64,000 nucleotides of DNA from Halomonas denitrificans. GTDB lineage: Bacteria > Pseudomonadota > Gammaproteobacteria > Pseudomonadales > Halomonadaceae. A program made the translations under genes and the position numbers. A model generated the notes under the pieces. It saw nothing but the letters and a program-made list of their open reading frames with translations, was not told where the DNA came from and ran no database searches. The stretch is taken from positions 310,001 through 374,000 of the forward strand of contig NZ_PYVX01000002.1 in the NCBI RefSeq assembly GCF_003056305.1, read 5' to 3'. Below, in pieces: positions 1 to 8,485 of this stretch (positions within the stretch are counted from its first letter, which is position 1; each line of letters begins with the position of its first letter).

Positions 1-170
1 TCAATCGCCAGCACGCCCGGCTCTATCATGCGGTGATCGAGGGCAAGCCCGAGCTCGCCCGGCGCGCCGCCCTGGAGCACCTCTCGAGCATCGGCGAGCA
101 GCTCAGCGAGATCGAGGCGGAGGAGCAGCGCCTGGAGCGCTCGGCGATGCGCCTGGAGGACTGGGAGTAG
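1..170 (+). CDS. GntR/FCD-family regulator, C-terminal fragment (PdhR/LldR type)
   Basis: Only the last 55 codons are present; reading starts at base 3 and stops at TAG 168-170, and the N-terminal DNA-binding part lies outside the window. The fragment has the HARLYHAVIEGKPELARRA helix typical of the end of an FCD ligand-binding domain, followed by a charged tail rich in Glu and Arg (EEQRLERSAMRLEDWE) much like the end of PdhR and LldR. It converges on the lactate permease gene across a strong shared hairpin. An operator of the type these regulators bind lies upstream of lldP at 2109-2121, so control of lactate uptake is plausible, but this is inferred from position and a short fragment only. 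Confidence 0.7.
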   Translation, partial: NRQHARLYHAVIEGKPELARRAALEHLSSIGEQLSEIEAEEQRLERSAMRLEDWE

Positions 171-196
171 CGGCGCCGATTGCCGTCGGCGCCCGC

Positions 197-243
197 AAAA
201 GCGCACCGCCCCCACGGCCGGGCCGTGGGGGCGGTGCGTTTTC
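197..243. terminator. Bidirectional rho-independent terminator
   Basis: A near-perfect GC hairpin (about 16 paired bases, arms meeting at ACGGCCGGGCCGT) is flanked by AAAA on the left and TTTT on the right. It can therefore stop transcription from both the convergent regulator and lldP. Confidence 0.85.
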
Positions 244-301
244 GTGGGTTCGCCTGGCCTCGGGCCAGGCTCACCTCAGGCGCCTGCGAGGCTCGGGCCG
301 A

Positions 302-2002
302 TCAGCCCAGCCCCAGCAGCGGGTCGCCGATCCCCAGCACGTAGAAGGCCACCAGGCCGATCGCGCCGGCGGCGAGGATGTAGTAGAGCGTCGGCAGGAT
401 GGTCTTGCGGATGGTCTCGCCCTCGCGGCCCAGCAGGCCCACGGTGGCGGAGGCCGCGACCACGTTATGGATGGCGATCATGTTGCCCGCCGCGGCGCCC
501 ACGGCCTGCAGGGCGACCATCATGGTGGTGGAGACGCCGAGCTGCTGGGCGACGTTGAACTGGAAGTCGGAGAGCATCAGGTTCGAGACGGTGTTCGAGC
601 CGGCGATGAAGGCCCCCAGGGCGCCCACGGCCGGTGCGAAGAGCGGGTAGATGCCGCCCACCCCGTCGGCGACGAGCTGCGCCATGGCCACCGGCATGGA
701 GACCAGATCGGCGGCGTTGACGCCCGAGTTGATCAGGATCCGCACCATGGGGATGGTGAAGATCAGCACGAAGCCCGCGCCCAGCAGGGTGCGGCTCGAC
801 TCGCCGAAGGCCGCCTTGAGCTCGCCCAGGCGCATGCGGTGCAGCACGGCGGTGACCAGCACCACCGCCAGCAGGATGCCGCCGGGCAGGTAGAGCGGCT
901 GGATGCTGCCGGAGATGCCGGTCTCGCCGAGGATGTTGCTCCAGCCGAAGGCGACGGAGGTGAGGGCGCTCTTGAGCGGCTCGATGGTGCGCGAGGCGAC
1001 CAGGAAGACGGCCAGCAGCACGTAGGGCACCCAGCCCATGAAGGTGGTGATCGGGGTCTTGCCCACCACGTCCTCGGTCTTGATCACCAGCTTGCCGATC
1101 CACTGGTCAGGCCAGGCGGAGGAGGGCGGGAAGTCCCAGGTGTCCTTGGGCAACAGGAAGCCGCGACGGGCCGCCGGCACGACGATGGCCAGGCCCACCA
1201 TGGCGCCGATCATCGACGGGAACTCCGGCCCCAGCAGCACGCCGGCCAGGGCGTAGGGCACCACGAAGGCGATGCCGGCGAAGAGCGCGAAGGGGGTGAT
1301 GGAGAGCCCCTCCTTCCAGGAGCGGTTGGCGCCGAAGAAGCGCACCATGATCACCACCATGATCAGCGGCATCAGCACGCCGACCAGGGCGTGGATCACC
1401 GCGACCTCGCCGGCGATCAGGTGGTAGTAAGACAGCCAGCTCTGGCCGCCGGCCTCGAGGGTCTCGGTGATGCCGGCGCGGTCCAGGCCGCCGGTGACCC
1501 CGACCACGATCGGGGTGCCCACGGCGCCGAAGGAGACCGGCGTGGACTGGATCATCATGCCCACCACCACGGCGGCCAGCGCCGGGAAGCCGAGCGCCAC
1601 CATCAGCGGCGCGGCCACGGCGGCCGGGGTGCCGAAGCCCGAGGCGCCCTCGATGAAGCAGCCGAAGAGCCAGGCGACGATGATCGCCTGCACGCGACGG
1701 TCCGGGCTGATCCCCGAGAAGCCGTTGCGGATGGCGGTGATGCCCCCGGAGTGCTTGAGGGTGTTGAGCAGCAGAATGGCGCCGAAGATGATCCAGAGGA
1801 TCGCCACGGTCAGCATCAGGCCCTGCAGGGTCGAGGCCAGGACCCGGGTGAAGCTCATCTGCCAGGCGAGCAGGCCGATCAGCGCGGTGACCACGAAGAC
1901 GATCGGCATGGCGACCCGGGCGGCCATGCGCAGGCCGATCAGCAGCACCCCGGCCAGCACCAGGGGCACGAAGGCGAGCAGCGCGAGTGTGGTTTCGTTC
2001 AT
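302..2002 (-). CDS. lldP: L-lactate permease
   Basis: 566 aa, close to the usual ~550 aa of LldP/GlcA permeases. The protein is hydrophobic throughout with 12 or more membrane segments. Family-like stretches include [20 protein letters not shown] near residues 114-133 and [14 protein letters not shown] near residue 470. It should import L-lactate (possibly glycolate or D-lactate) with protons across the inner membrane. The ATG at 2002 is preceded on the minus strand by a GGAACC-like sequence; no better start is visible. A PdhR/LldR-type palindrome lies about 107 bases upstream. No lactate dehydrogenase gene is visible in the window. Confidence 0.93.
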   Translation of the reverse strand: MNETTLALLAFVPLVLAGVLLIGLRMAARVAMPIVFVVTALIGLLAWQMSFTRVLASTLQGLMLTVAILWIIFGAILLLNTLKHSGGITAIRNGFSGISPDRRVQAIIVAWLFGCFIEGASGFGTPAAVAAPLMVALGFPALAAVVVGMMIQSTPVSFGAVGTPIVVGVTGGLDRAGITETLEAGGQSWLSYYHLIAGEVAVIHALVGVLMPLIMVVIMVRFFGANRSWKEGLSITPFALFAGIAFVVPYALAGVLLGPEFPSMIGAMVGLAIVVPAARRGFLLPKDTWDFPPSSAWPDQWIGKLVIKTEDVVGKTPITTFMGWVPYVLLAVFLVASRTIEPLKSALTSVAFGWSNILGETGISGSIQPLYLPGGILLAVVLVTAVLHRMRLGELKAAFGESSRTLLGAGFVLIFTIPMVRILINSGVNAADLVSMPVAMAQLVADGVGGIYPLFAPAVGALGAFIAGSNTVSNLMLSDFQFNVAQQLGVSTTMMVALQAVGAAAGNMIAIHNVVAASATVGLLGREGETIRKTILPTLYYILAAGAIGLVAFYVLGIGDPLLGLG

Positions 2003-2340
2003 GGAAGGTTCCTTTCACTGGGAACGGTGGAGCGTTGGCGTGCCCGCTCGGGGCATGGTGAGCTGGCGACCTTAAGCGCAAGTTGCGGCCTTGACCACTG
2101 CTGGAACATTGGTCTGACCAAAGTGGAAGGCCCTTCTCGTCGCGTCGTCGCTTCGTGAAAGAAGCTTCTATTCAATGACTTGTCATGACCGAGAGGTCCT
2201 GGCGACGGCCCGGAGCTGGAGGCGGGGGTTAGACTAATGGGCAAGCCGCTGTCGCCGGATTACCGGCCCGGCGCGGCGTTGGCGGCGGCCGGCAAAGGCT
2301 GGCACTATCGAGGGCCCTGAACCCGACACGAGGAGGCGGC
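2003..2340. other. Divergent intergenic region between lldP and the GST gene
   Basis: 338 bases with no convincing gene. It holds the TTGGT-N3-ACCAA palindrome at 2109-2121 and a shorter one, ATGAC-TT-GTCAT, at 2175-2186. The ribosome-binding site of the GST gene (GAGGAGG) is at its right edge. Confidence 0.6.
2109..2121. promoter_or_regulatory. Putative PdhR/LldR-type operator
   Basis: TTGGTCTGACCAA is a perfect palindrome with a 3-base centre and matches the TTGGT-N3-ACCAA pattern bound by PdhR and related FCD regulators. It sits about 107 bases upstream of the lldP start, a sensible place for lactate-responsive repression. Confidence 0.6.
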
Positions 2341-3048
2341 ATGACACGGGTGCTCTACGATCTCTGCGGCATCGAAGAGGGGCTGCGGTTCTCGCCCTTC
2401 TGCTGGCGGGTGCGCTACGCCCTGGCCCACAAGGGGCTCGAGGTGCAGACGCGCCCCTGGCGCTTCAACGACACCGAGGCCCTGGCCTTCGCCGATCACG
2501 ACCGCGTACCGGTGCTGGTCGACGGAGATGAGGTGATCACCGACAGCTACGAGATCCTGCGCTACCTGGATCGCGCCTATCCCGAGGCGCCGCTGCTCGG
2601 CGAGGGGCTGGCCGAGGCCCGGGCACGTTTCTTCAAGCACTATGCCGAGGGGGTGATGGCCCCGGCCATGCTGCGCACCATCATCATGGACCTGCTCAAC
2701 GCCATTCATCCCGACGACCGGGCCTACTTCCGCGAGACCCGTGAGAAGCGCTTCGGCCGCACCCTCGAGGAGTTCCACTCCCCGGCCAAGGGGCTGGCCC
2801 AGCTGGATGCCGCCCTGGCGCCGCTGCGTGCCCAGCTCGCGGACAGCGACTTCCTCGACGGCGACGCCCCGGCCGGCGCCGACTACCTGGTCTTCGGCAA
2901 CTTCATGTGGGCGCGCTGCGTCTCCAGCGCCGACCTGGTCTCCAACGCCGATCCGGTGCACGGCTGGCTCGAGCGCATGCTCGACCTGCACGGCGGCCTG
3001 GGGCGCAATGCCCTGCGCATCACCGACATCGAGGGCGCCTATCGCTGA
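2341..3048 (+). CDS. Glutathione S-transferase family protein
   Basis: 235 aa. Residues 3-80 form a thioredoxin-fold GST N-terminal domain with SPFCWRVRYALAHKG (candidate active-site Ser/Cys) and the glutathione-site segment VPVLVDG with the cis-proline, then ITDSYEILRYLD. The rest is the helical GST C-terminal domain. It resembles the bacterial beta-etherase-like or generic GST_N_3 group. A strong GAGGAGG site sits 6 bases before the ATG. The substrate cannot be told; detoxification by glutathione conjugation is the family role. It stands alone between divergent lldP and the phasin gene. Confidence 0.8.
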   Translation: MTRVLYDLCGIEEGLRFSPFCWRVRYALAHKGLEVQTRPWRFNDTEALAFADHDRVPVLVDGDEVITDSYEILRYLDRAYPEAPLLGEGLAEARARFFKHYAEGVMAPAMLRTIIMDLLNAIHPDDRAYFRETREKRFGRTLEEFHSPAKGLAQLDAALAPLRAQLADSDFLDGDAPAGADYLVFGNFMWARCVSSADLVSNADPVHGWLERMLDLHGGLGRNALRITDIEGAYR

Positions 3049-3084
3049 GGGGCCCGCCGGCCCCTGGAGCGCCCTTCTTCCGCA

Positions 3085-3106
3085 GCGCCCGGCCTCGGCC
3101 GGGCGC
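3085..3106 (+). terminator. Terminator-like hairpin after the GST gene
   Basis: GCGCCCGGCC-TC-GGCCGGGCGC is a perfect inverted repeat 37 bases after the GST stop. It lacks a clear T tract, so termination efficiency is uncertain. Confidence 0.5.
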
Positions 3107-3152
3107 CGTCGTTCGGGGCCTCTCGGCCGCGCAGACCACCTTCGTCGCGGAG

Positions 3153-3195
3153 ATGTTGCGCTGCACAAAACGGGCTGCTATGTTGCATTGCAACA
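3153..3195. promoter_or_regulatory. Repeated TTGC-N3-GCA sites upstream of the phasin gene
   Basis: Two similar sites, ATGTTGCGCTGCACA starting at 3153 and ATGTTGCATTGCAAC starting at 3180, lie 27 bases apart. The second includes a perfect TGTTGC-ATT-GCAACA palindrome. They resemble the TTGC/CTGC-N3-GCAA/GCAG sites bound by PhaR-type repressors of phasin genes in other proteobacteria. No PhaR gene is in the window. Confidence 0.5.
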
Positions 3196-3238
3196 CGGGG
3201 CCGCACGCCCCGTCGTCCTCAACCGATGGAGGTGTTTC

Positions 3239-3595
3239 ATGAGCAAGGCAACCCCCCAGCAGGCGACCGAGCAGTTCGAGTCCACCTTCGTGGCCCCCGC
3301 CCGTCGCCTCGGCGCCCTCAACCTCGACTACACCGAGAAGCTGGTCGCCGCCCAGTTCGACGCCGTGCGCGCCCTGACCAACATGGGGCTCGCCCAGGCC
3401 CGCGGCTGGCTCGACGTGCGCGACGCCGAGGGCCTGAAGAAGGCCGTGGACGCCCAGCAGAAGGCCACCGAGCAGCTGGGCGAGCGCCTGCGCGGCGACG
3501 CCGAGACGCTCATGAGCCTGAATCAGGAGTACGTCCGCGAGAGCCAGAAGCTCGCCGAGGACGGCCTCAAGGCCGCTGTCCCGGCCGGCAAGTAA
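3239..3595 (+). CDS. Phasin family protein
   Basis: 118 aa, almost wholly helical and rich in Ala, Glu and Gln. It shows the phasin pattern: FVAPARRLGALNLDYTEKLV, then VRALTNMGLAQARGWLDV, then a long amphipathic helix ending AEDGLKAAVPAGK. Phasins coat polyhydroxyalkanoate granules and control their size. The ATG at 3239 is preceded by GGAGGTG, a good ribosome-binding site. It is monocistronic, ended by a UUCG-loop terminator. PHA synthase and depolymerase genes are not nearby, so it is presumably expressed from its own promoter, perhaps under a PhaR-type repressor. Confidence 0.82.
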   Translation: MSKATPQQATEQFESTFVAPARRLGALNLDYTEKLVAAQFDAVRALTNMGLAQARGWLDVRDAEGLKKAVDAQQKATEQLGERLRGDAETLMSLNQEYVRESQKLAEDGLKAAVPAGK

Positions 3596-3654
3596 GGCGT
3601 TCCCTGGCTCGTGCTCGCCCGGTAGGGCGAGACGAGCGCCAGACGCGACGCATG

Positions 3655-3682
3655 ACGGGCGCCACCTTCGGGTGGCGCCCGT
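3655..3682 (+). terminator. Rho-independent terminator after the phasin gene
   Basis: A 12-bp stem (ACGGGCGCCACC / GGTGGCGCCCGT) closed by a TTCG tetraloop, followed by TT. It lies 60 bases after the phasin stop and may also face the converging phosphoribosyltransferase gene. Confidence 0.75.
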
Positions 3683-3744
3683 TTGCGTGATGGTCCCGCC
3701 CATGATGCCTGGGGTCGCGACGCCTCGCCCTGCCGCGACGCGGC

Positions 3745-4368
3745 TCAGTCGCCCTCGCGCCCCAGCAGGGCGATCACCTCCTCGTCCTCCACCTGGCCGA
3801 AGTCGGCGAAGAACTGCCCCACGGCCCGGAAGTGGGGGGAGGCCTCCAGGCAGACCACCTTGTCGGCCAGCGCCTCGAGCCGCGCCACGGTGTCGGGCGG
3901 CGCCGCGCCCAGGGCGGCGATCAGCCGTTCCGGACCCCGGGCCCGCAGGGCATTGAGGGCGGCGGCCATGGTCGCCCCCGTGGCGCTGCCGTCATCCACC
4001 ACCACCACGATGCGCCCACTGGGGTCGACGGCCGAGCGCACCGGGGTGTAGCGCCGGCGGCGCTCCTCGATCAGCGTGCGCTGGCGCTCCACCTCCCGGT
4101 CCACCGCGTCCTTGCGGTAGTAGGTGGCGGCGGGCTCCAGGGCCACATGCCCCGCCTCGTCGACCGCGCCGATGGCGTACTCCGGATTGCCCGGCGCGCC
4201 CACCTTGCGCACCAGTACCACGTCCAGTTCGCCGTTCAGGGCATCGGCCATCCGGCGCCCCATGGGCACGGCGCCGCGGGGGATGGCCAGGATCAGCGGG
4301 TTCTCGGTCTTGAGGTAGGCGAGGCGCTCGATGAGGCGCTCGGCCGCCTCGCGGCGATCACGAAACAT
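3745..4368 (-). CDS. Phosphoribosyltransferase family protein
   Basis: 207 aa. Residues 121-134 (VVVVDDGSATGATM) are the PRPP-binding loop of type I phosphoribosyltransferases. The N-terminal segment ILAIPRGAVPMGRRMADAL near residues 27-45 is typical of the stand-alone putative phosphoribosyltransferases often found beside stress or dienelactone-hydrolase genes. The nucleobase or other acceptor is unknown. No fused alpha/beta hydrolase domain is present. It lies just before the purine cluster, but it runs on the opposite strand and has no shared operator, so a link to purine salvage is only suggestive. Confidence 0.78.
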   Translation of the reverse strand: MFRDRREAAERLIERLAYLKTENPLILAIPRGAVPMGRRMADALNGELDVVLVRKVGAPGNPEYAIGAVDEAGHVALEPAATYYRKDAVDREVERQRTLIEERRRRYTPVRSAVDPSGRIVVVVDDGSATGATMAAALNALRARGPERLIAALGAAPPDTVARLEALADKVVCLEASPHFRAVGQFFADFGQVEDEEVIALLGREGD

Positions 4369-4511
4369 GGCGGGCTCCCGGCAGGCAGGTGTCCTTTCAG
4401 TGTAGGTCCTCGCCTGTGCCAGGGGGCCCGTTCGCTAAGGCGATGGCACCGCGAGCGGGACCGGCTCGGCCGCGTTCTGCCGGAAGAGTGTGTCCCGTTT
4501 ATGTATTTAAC

Positions 4512-4531
4512 GGAAATTATTTCCAGTATAC
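4512..4531. promoter_or_regulatory. Operator pair: GGAAATTATTTCC palindrome plus GTATAC
   Basis: A perfect 13-bp palindrome, GGAAAT-T-ATTTCC (4512-4524), is followed directly by GTATAC (4526-4531) in AGTATACAAAA. It lies about 115 bases before the start of the Tsx-like gene, inside an AT-rich patch of a GC-rich region. Both elements recur before gcl. Confidence 0.6.
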
Positions 4532-4642
4532 AAAAATGTTAGGTAGTGTTGGACACGTTGTCCGTCCTGTGGCGACATCCTGTGGATGCCACCCCGGCAC
4601 GGAACGCTCTCGGTACAACACCAACAACCGGAGATGCCTGAC

Positions 4643-5515
4643 ATGTTCCCACGCTCCTCCCAGCCGCTGGCCGCGGGCGCGGCCCTGTGCCTCGCCGTCG
4701 CCTCCCTCTCGGCCCAGGCCGCCACCTGGAGCGATACCGCCATCGGCTATCGCTACGGCACCCAGTTCCAGGAACCCGGCAATTCCAACGACGTCGCCAA
4801 GCACGTGCTGCAGTTCACCCACGCGAGCGGCTACGCGCTGGGCCAGAACTTCGTCAACCTCGACCTGCTGCAGTCCGACAGCGCCGACCCCGCCCGCAAC
4901 AGCGACGAGGGGGCCACCGAGGCCTACCTCGTCTATCGCCACCAGCTGCACGCCGGCAAGGTGTTCGACGCGCCGCTGGCCTTCGGGCCGGTGAAGGACG
5001 TGGCGTTGAGCGGTGGCTTCGACCTCAACACCAAGAACACCAACTTTGCGCCGCGCAAGCGCCAGCTGCTGCTGGGGCCGACGCTGAAGTTTGACGTGCC
5101 CCGGGGCTTCCTCGACCTCAGCCTCTTCTACTCCCACGAGTGGAACCACTGCGGCCTCGATTTCCCGGATTCCTGCTCGTCGCAGGGTAACGAGAACGAC
5201 ATCAGCTTCGATCCCTACTACCAGCTCAACCTGGCCTGGGGCCTGCCGTTCGAGGCGGGGGCGCTGCCGATGAAGTTTCAGGGCTTCTTCAACCTCAACG
5301 GGGAGAAGGGCGAGGACTATGTCGGTGAGGAGACGGCGGCCGAGCAGCTGATGCGCACCTCGCTGATGCTCGATGCGGGGCAGCTGGCCGGCATGGGGGA
5401 GAACACCCTGTGGGTCGGCGCCGGCTACGAGTACTGGCGCAACAAGTTCGGCAACCAGGACAAGCCGGGCGTGGATACCGATGCCCTGATGTTCCAGCTG
5501 GAGTGGCATCTCTGA
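4643..5515 (+). CDS. Tsx-like nucleoside-specific outer-membrane channel
   Basis: 290 aa with a cleavable signal peptide (residues 1-26, ending SLSAQA before ATWSD). The mature part is built of alternating aromatic/polar strands and ends in an aromatic-rich beta strand (ALMFQLEWHL), as in beta-barrel proteins. ATWSDTAIGYRYGTQFQEPGN, SLFYSHEWNHCG and YYQLNLAWGLPF fit the Tsx / nucleoside-binding outer-membrane protein family. The ATG at 4643 was chosen because GGAG at 4630-4633 is well spaced for it. The ATG at 4634 is too close to that site. It probably admits nucleosides or purines for the NCS2 permease encoded next, and shares the GTATAC-type operator with it. Confidence 0.75.
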   Translation: MFPRSSQPLAAGAALCLAVASLSAQAATWSDTAIGYRYGTQFQEPGNSNDVAKHVLQFTHASGYALGQNFVNLDLLQSDSADPARNSDEGATEAYLVYRHQLHAGKVFDAPLAFGPVKDVALSGGFDLNTKNTNFAPRKRQLLLGPTLKFDVPRGFLDLSLFYSHEWNHCGLDFPDSCSSQGNENDISFDPYYQLNLAWGLPFEAGALPMKFQGFFNLNGEKGEDYVGEETAAEQLMRTSLMLDAGQLAGMGENTLWVGAGYEYWRNKFGNQDKPGVDTDALMFQLEWHL

Positions 5516-5563
5516 GTCGCGTGGATGAGGCCTCGGGTCTCGCGACTCACTGTCGACGATAAC

Positions 5564-5625
5564 TGTATACGTTTGCCTGCTGCTACTGTGTACGACTTTG
5601 TATTTAGTTGCATTTCAAATTGTAC
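5564..5625. promoter_or_regulatory. GTATAC-type operator cluster before the NCS2 permease
   Basis: TGTATACG at 5564-5571 is followed by a degenerate GTGTAC at 5588-5593 and TGTAC near 5621. CATTTCAA at 5611-5618 repeats one arm of the inverted repeat between uraD and hiuH. The cluster lies 70-130 bases before the permease start in AT-rich DNA. Confidence 0.6.
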
Positions 5626-5696
5626 GCCAATGTGGCAGCTTGGCTGGCATACAACAATTATCACTCCCTCCCCATAACAAAAGCTGTGGTCCAACC

Positions 5697-7136
5697 ATGC
5701 CAACCAACCCCAGTAACACCTCGATCTTCGATTTCCACGGCAAGCCACCCCTCGGGAAGGCCCTGCCGCTCTCCCTGCAGCACGTGCTGGCGATGATCGC
5801 CGGCGTCATCACCCCGCCGATCATCATCGCCGGCGTGGTGGGGGCGACCCCGGGAGAGAAGCTGCTGCTGATCCAGATCGCCGTACTGGCCTCGGGGATC
5901 TGCACCCTGTTCCATCTCTACGGCGTCTGGAAGTTCGGCGCCCGCCTGCCGGCCATCTTCGGCGTGGGCTTCGCCTATGTGCCGACCCTGATCGCGGTGG
6001 GCGGCCAGTTCGGCATCGAGGGTATCCTCGGCGCCCAGCTGGTGGGCGGCATCACCATGATGGTGGTGGGCTACTTCATCCAGTACATCCGCCACCTCTT
6101 CCCGCCGGTGGTCGCGGGCACCGTGGTGCTGGTCATCGGCCTGTCGCTCTATGACATCTCGATCCGCTACATGGCCGGCAGCGGCAACGTCAACGCGCCT
6201 AACTTCGGCGATCCGCTCAACTGGGTGGTGGGCATCGTCACGCTGCTGACGGTGCTGGCGGCCTCCCAGTTCGGGCGTGGCGTGGTCAAGCTCTCGGCGA
6301 TCATCGTCGGCATCCTGGTCGGCTACCTGCTGTCGCTGGCGCTGGGCATGGTCAGCTTCGACGCCGTGGCCGATGCCCGCTGGATCGCCGTGCCGGAGGT
6401 GATGCCCTTCGAGATGGAATTCCACACCGCCGCCATCGTCTCCATGGTGGTGATCTGCGTGATCAACTCGGTGCAGACCATCGGCGATCTCTCGGCCACC
6501 AGCGTGGCGGGCATGAACCGCGAGCTGAAGACCAAGGAGCTGACCGGCGGCCTGCTGGGTAACGGCCTGACCACCGCGGCGAGCGCCTTCTTCGGTGCCC
6601 TGCCGACTTCCACCTTCAGCCAGAACGTCGGCATCGTGGCCATGACCAAGGTGATCAGCCGCTCGGTGCTGGCCATCGCCGGCCTGTTCATGATCGCGGC
6701 GGGGCTCAGCCCCAAGTTCGGCGCCATCATGACCACCATCCCCTATCCGGTGCTGGGCGGTGCCACCATCACGGTGTTCGGCATGATCACCATGACCGGC
6801 ATCCAGCTGCTGATCAAAGACGAGCTCTCCGCCCGCAACATGACCATCGTCGGGCTGGCGCTGGCGCTGAGCCTGGGCATCTCCTCGGTGCCGTCGGCCA
6901 TCGAGCAGTTCCCGGCGATGCTGCAGAACGTGATCGGCGGCGCGCCCATCGTGGTGGCGGCGATCACCGCCTTCGTGCTCAACATCGTGCTGCCGAAGAA
7001 GTCGCTCACCGACGAGGCGCGGGAGCGTGAGGAGATCGCCAAGGCGGATGCCGAGGCGGCCGCGGCGGCGGCGGGTGAGGCCGTCGATGGCGGCAATGGC
7101 CGCTCGGCTGCGACCACCGGCGCCTCCTCGAAGTAA
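5697..7136 (+). CDS. NCS2-family purine/urate permease
   Basis: 479 aa and about 14 membrane segments. The NCS2 signature QNVGIVAMTKVISR is at residues 309-322, and the second half (IPYPVLGGATITVFGMI) is also typical. Such permeases bring in xanthine, urate or uracil with protons; the neighbours (uraD, hiuH, puuD) point to urate or xanthine. The ATG at 5697 fits the conserved N-terminus better than codons further upstream, although its ribosome-binding site is weak. Oddly, the TM8 position usually held by Glu reads Gln (INSVQTIGD, Q260). The C-terminus is a soluble Ala-rich tail. Confidence 0.88.
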   Translation: MPTNPSNTSIFDFHGKPPLGKALPLSLQHVLAMIAGVITPPIIIAGVVGATPGEKLLLIQIAVLASGICTLFHLYGVWKFGARLPAIFGVGFAYVPTLIAVGGQFGIEGILGAQLVGGITMMVVGYFIQYIRHLFPPVVAGTVVLVIGLSLYDISIRYMAGSGNVNAPNFGDPLNWVVGIVTLLTVLAASQFGRGVVKLSAIIVGILVGYLLSLALGMVSFDAVADARWIAVPEVMPFEMEFHTAAIVSMVVICVINSVQTIGDLSATSVAGMNRELKTKELTGGLLGNGLTTAASAFFGALPTSTFSQNVGIVAMTKVISRSVLAIAGLFMIAAGLSPKFGAIMTTIPYPVLGGATITVFGMITMTGIQLLIKDELSARNMTIVGLALALSLGISSVPSAIEQFPAMLQNVIGGAPIVVAAITAFVLNIVLPKKSLTDEAREREEIAKADAEAAAAAAGEAVDGGNGRSAATTGASSK

Positions 7137-7159
7137 CGACGCGACGCGTGGCGCAGGAC

Positions 7160-7194
7160 GCGGGCGCCCGGCCGATCCTTGGCCGGGCGCCCGC
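7160..7194 (+). terminator. Hairpin after the NCS2 permease
   Basis: A 14-bp perfect stem (GCGGGCGCCCGGCC and its complement) with a 7-base loop, 24 bases after the stop. There is no T tract, so it may act with the oppositely oriented terminator at 7257-7289. Confidence 0.6.
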
Positions 7195-7256
7195 GCCCGC
7201 GTGTCGGGAGAGTGCAATGAAGAGGGCGATAGCGCGGCGACGCGCGGCCGGACATG

Positions 7257-7289
7257 AAAAAACGAGCCGCCGGCAGGCCGGCGGCTCGT
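7257..7289 (-). terminator. Rho-independent terminator for uraD
   Basis: Read on the minus strand, a 13-bp stem (ACGAGCCGCCGGC with its complement) is followed by a run of six T. It lies 47 bases after the uraD stop. Confidence 0.8.
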
Positions 7290-7335
7290 GGTGCAAGGCG
7301 CGCTCGGCGGCCCCGGGAGGGGCCGCCGCCGGGGC

Positions 7336-7860
7336 TCAGCTCAGGCGGGCCTCGAGGCGGAAGCGGGCGATGCGGTTGATCTGCTCGACCGCGGTGCGGC
7401 GCTCCTCGGCCTGGTCGTTGTCCAGGCGCGTCTCGAAGGCGGCCAGGATGTCGTGGCGGTCATTGCCCTTGACGGCCATCACGAAGGGGAAGCCGAACTT
7501 CTTCTTGTAGGCGGCGTTGAGGCGCTCGAACCGCGCCATCTCCTCGGGGGTGCACTGGTCCAGGCCCGCGCCGGCCTGCTCGCGGGTGGAATCGTCGGTC
7601 AGCTCCCCGGCGATGGCCGCCTTGCCGGCCAGGTCCGGGTGGGCGCGGATCACCTCGAGCTGGCGCTCGGGGCTGGCGCCAGCAAGCACCCGACCCATGG
7701 CCTCGGCCAGGCCTTCGGGGGTGTCCTGTTCGCGGCCCAGGCCCTGCTGCCAGGCCAGTTCGGCCACCCAAGGGGAGTGCTCGTAGATCTCGCCGTACTG
7801 CTCGACGAAGCGCGCCTGGTCGAGCTCGCTGGGGCGAGGGGAAAGGGTGTTGTCGCTCAT
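7336..7860 (-). CDS. uraD: 2-oxo-4-hydroxy-4-carboxy-5-ureidoimidazoline decarboxylase
   Basis: 174 aa, the normal length. The HPDLAGK motif (residues 74-80) carries the catalytic His74, and KFGFPFVMAVKG (residues 121-132) is the second signature. The enzyme decarboxylates OHCU, made by HiuH, to S-allantoin and so sets the stereochemistry of the product. It is divergent from hiuH-puuD and shares a 199-base promoter region with a GTATAC operator 55 bases from its start. Confidence 0.95.
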   Translation of the reverse strand: MSDNTLSPRPSELDQARFVEQYGEIYEHSPWVAELAWQQGLGREQDTPEGLAEAMGRVLAGASPERQLEVIRAHPDLAGKAAIAGELTDDSTREQAGAGLDQCTPEEMARFERLNAAYKKKFGFPFVMAVKGNDRHDILAAFETRLDNDQAEERRTAVEQINRIARFRLEARLS

Positions 7861-7913
7861 GCCGTGACCTCCATTGCGGGTGGTGTTGCGTGTCTCTCAG
7901 GACAGACTTCGAC

Positions 7914-7951
7914 TGTATACAAAAAATGCTTTGAAATGTACTCCATTTCAA
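7914..7951. promoter_or_regulatory. Divergent uraD/hiuH operator region
   Basis: TGTATACA (7914-7921) is followed after nine bases by a perfect 8+8 inverted repeat, TTGAAATG-TACTC-CATTTCAA (7931-7951). The pair lies between the divergent genes in otherwise GC-rich DNA. The CATTTCAA arm also appears before the NCS2 permease. Confidence 0.65.
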
Positions 7952-8059
7952 GCTAAAAATGTGTGTATCGACATCCGGGAGGTCGCCCGGGGGTCGCCAT
8001 ACACTTGCTCGCCGGCCGCCCACGCCACGGGAGCCGGCTTCCGCGTAGAGGAGAGACTC

Positions 8060-8413
8060 ATGGGACGCTTGACCACACACGTGCTGGACACGGCACAGGG
8101 CCGCCCGGGGCAGGGCATTCGCATCGAGGTCTACCGCCTCGAGGGCGAGAGCCGTCGCCGGATCGGCGAGGTCGTGACCAACGACGACGGCCGCTGCGAC
8201 GCGCCGATTCTGGAAGGCGAGGCCTTCACCGCGGGCGAGTACGAGCTGGTCTTCCATGCCGGCGAGTACCTCGATCGTCAGGGCCTGGCCGGCGACACCC
8301 CGCGTTTCCTGGACGTGATCCCGCTGCGCTTCGGCGTCGCCGACGCCTCCCAGCACTATCACGTCCCCCTGCTGGTCTCGCCCTACAGCTACTCCACCTA
8401 TCGCGGCAGCTGA
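8060..8413 (+). CDS. hiuH: 5-hydroxyisourate hydrolase
   Basis: 117 aa, transthyretin-like fold. It begins [18 protein letters not shown], where THVLD carries a conserved active-site His, and ends with the diagnostic YRGS tetrapeptide. It hydrolyses the 5-hydroxyisourate made by PuuD to OHCU. The ATG at 8060 follows GAGGAGAGACTC, a good site. No N-terminal signal peptide is present, so it is cytosolic. puuD follows after 72 bases, most likely in the same transcript. Confidence 0.95.
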   Translation: MGRLTTHVLDTAQGRPGQGIRIEVYRLEGESRRRIGEVVTNDDGRCDAPILEGEAFTAGEYELVFHAGEYLDRQGLAGDTPRFLDVIPLRFGVADASQHYHVPLLVSPYSYSTYRGS

Positions 8414-8485
8414 GCCCCTCGGCGCCGCCGGCCCGGGTTCCCCCTGCCCGGGCGATGACGAACAACACAAGACGAGAGCTGACTC

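Noticed and set aside
467..2158. Long plus-strand open frame opposite lldP
   Set aside because: Composition (His, Asp, Gly, Gln, Arg rich) is that of an antisense shadow of a GC-rich gene; no family motif; lldP is clear on the other strand.
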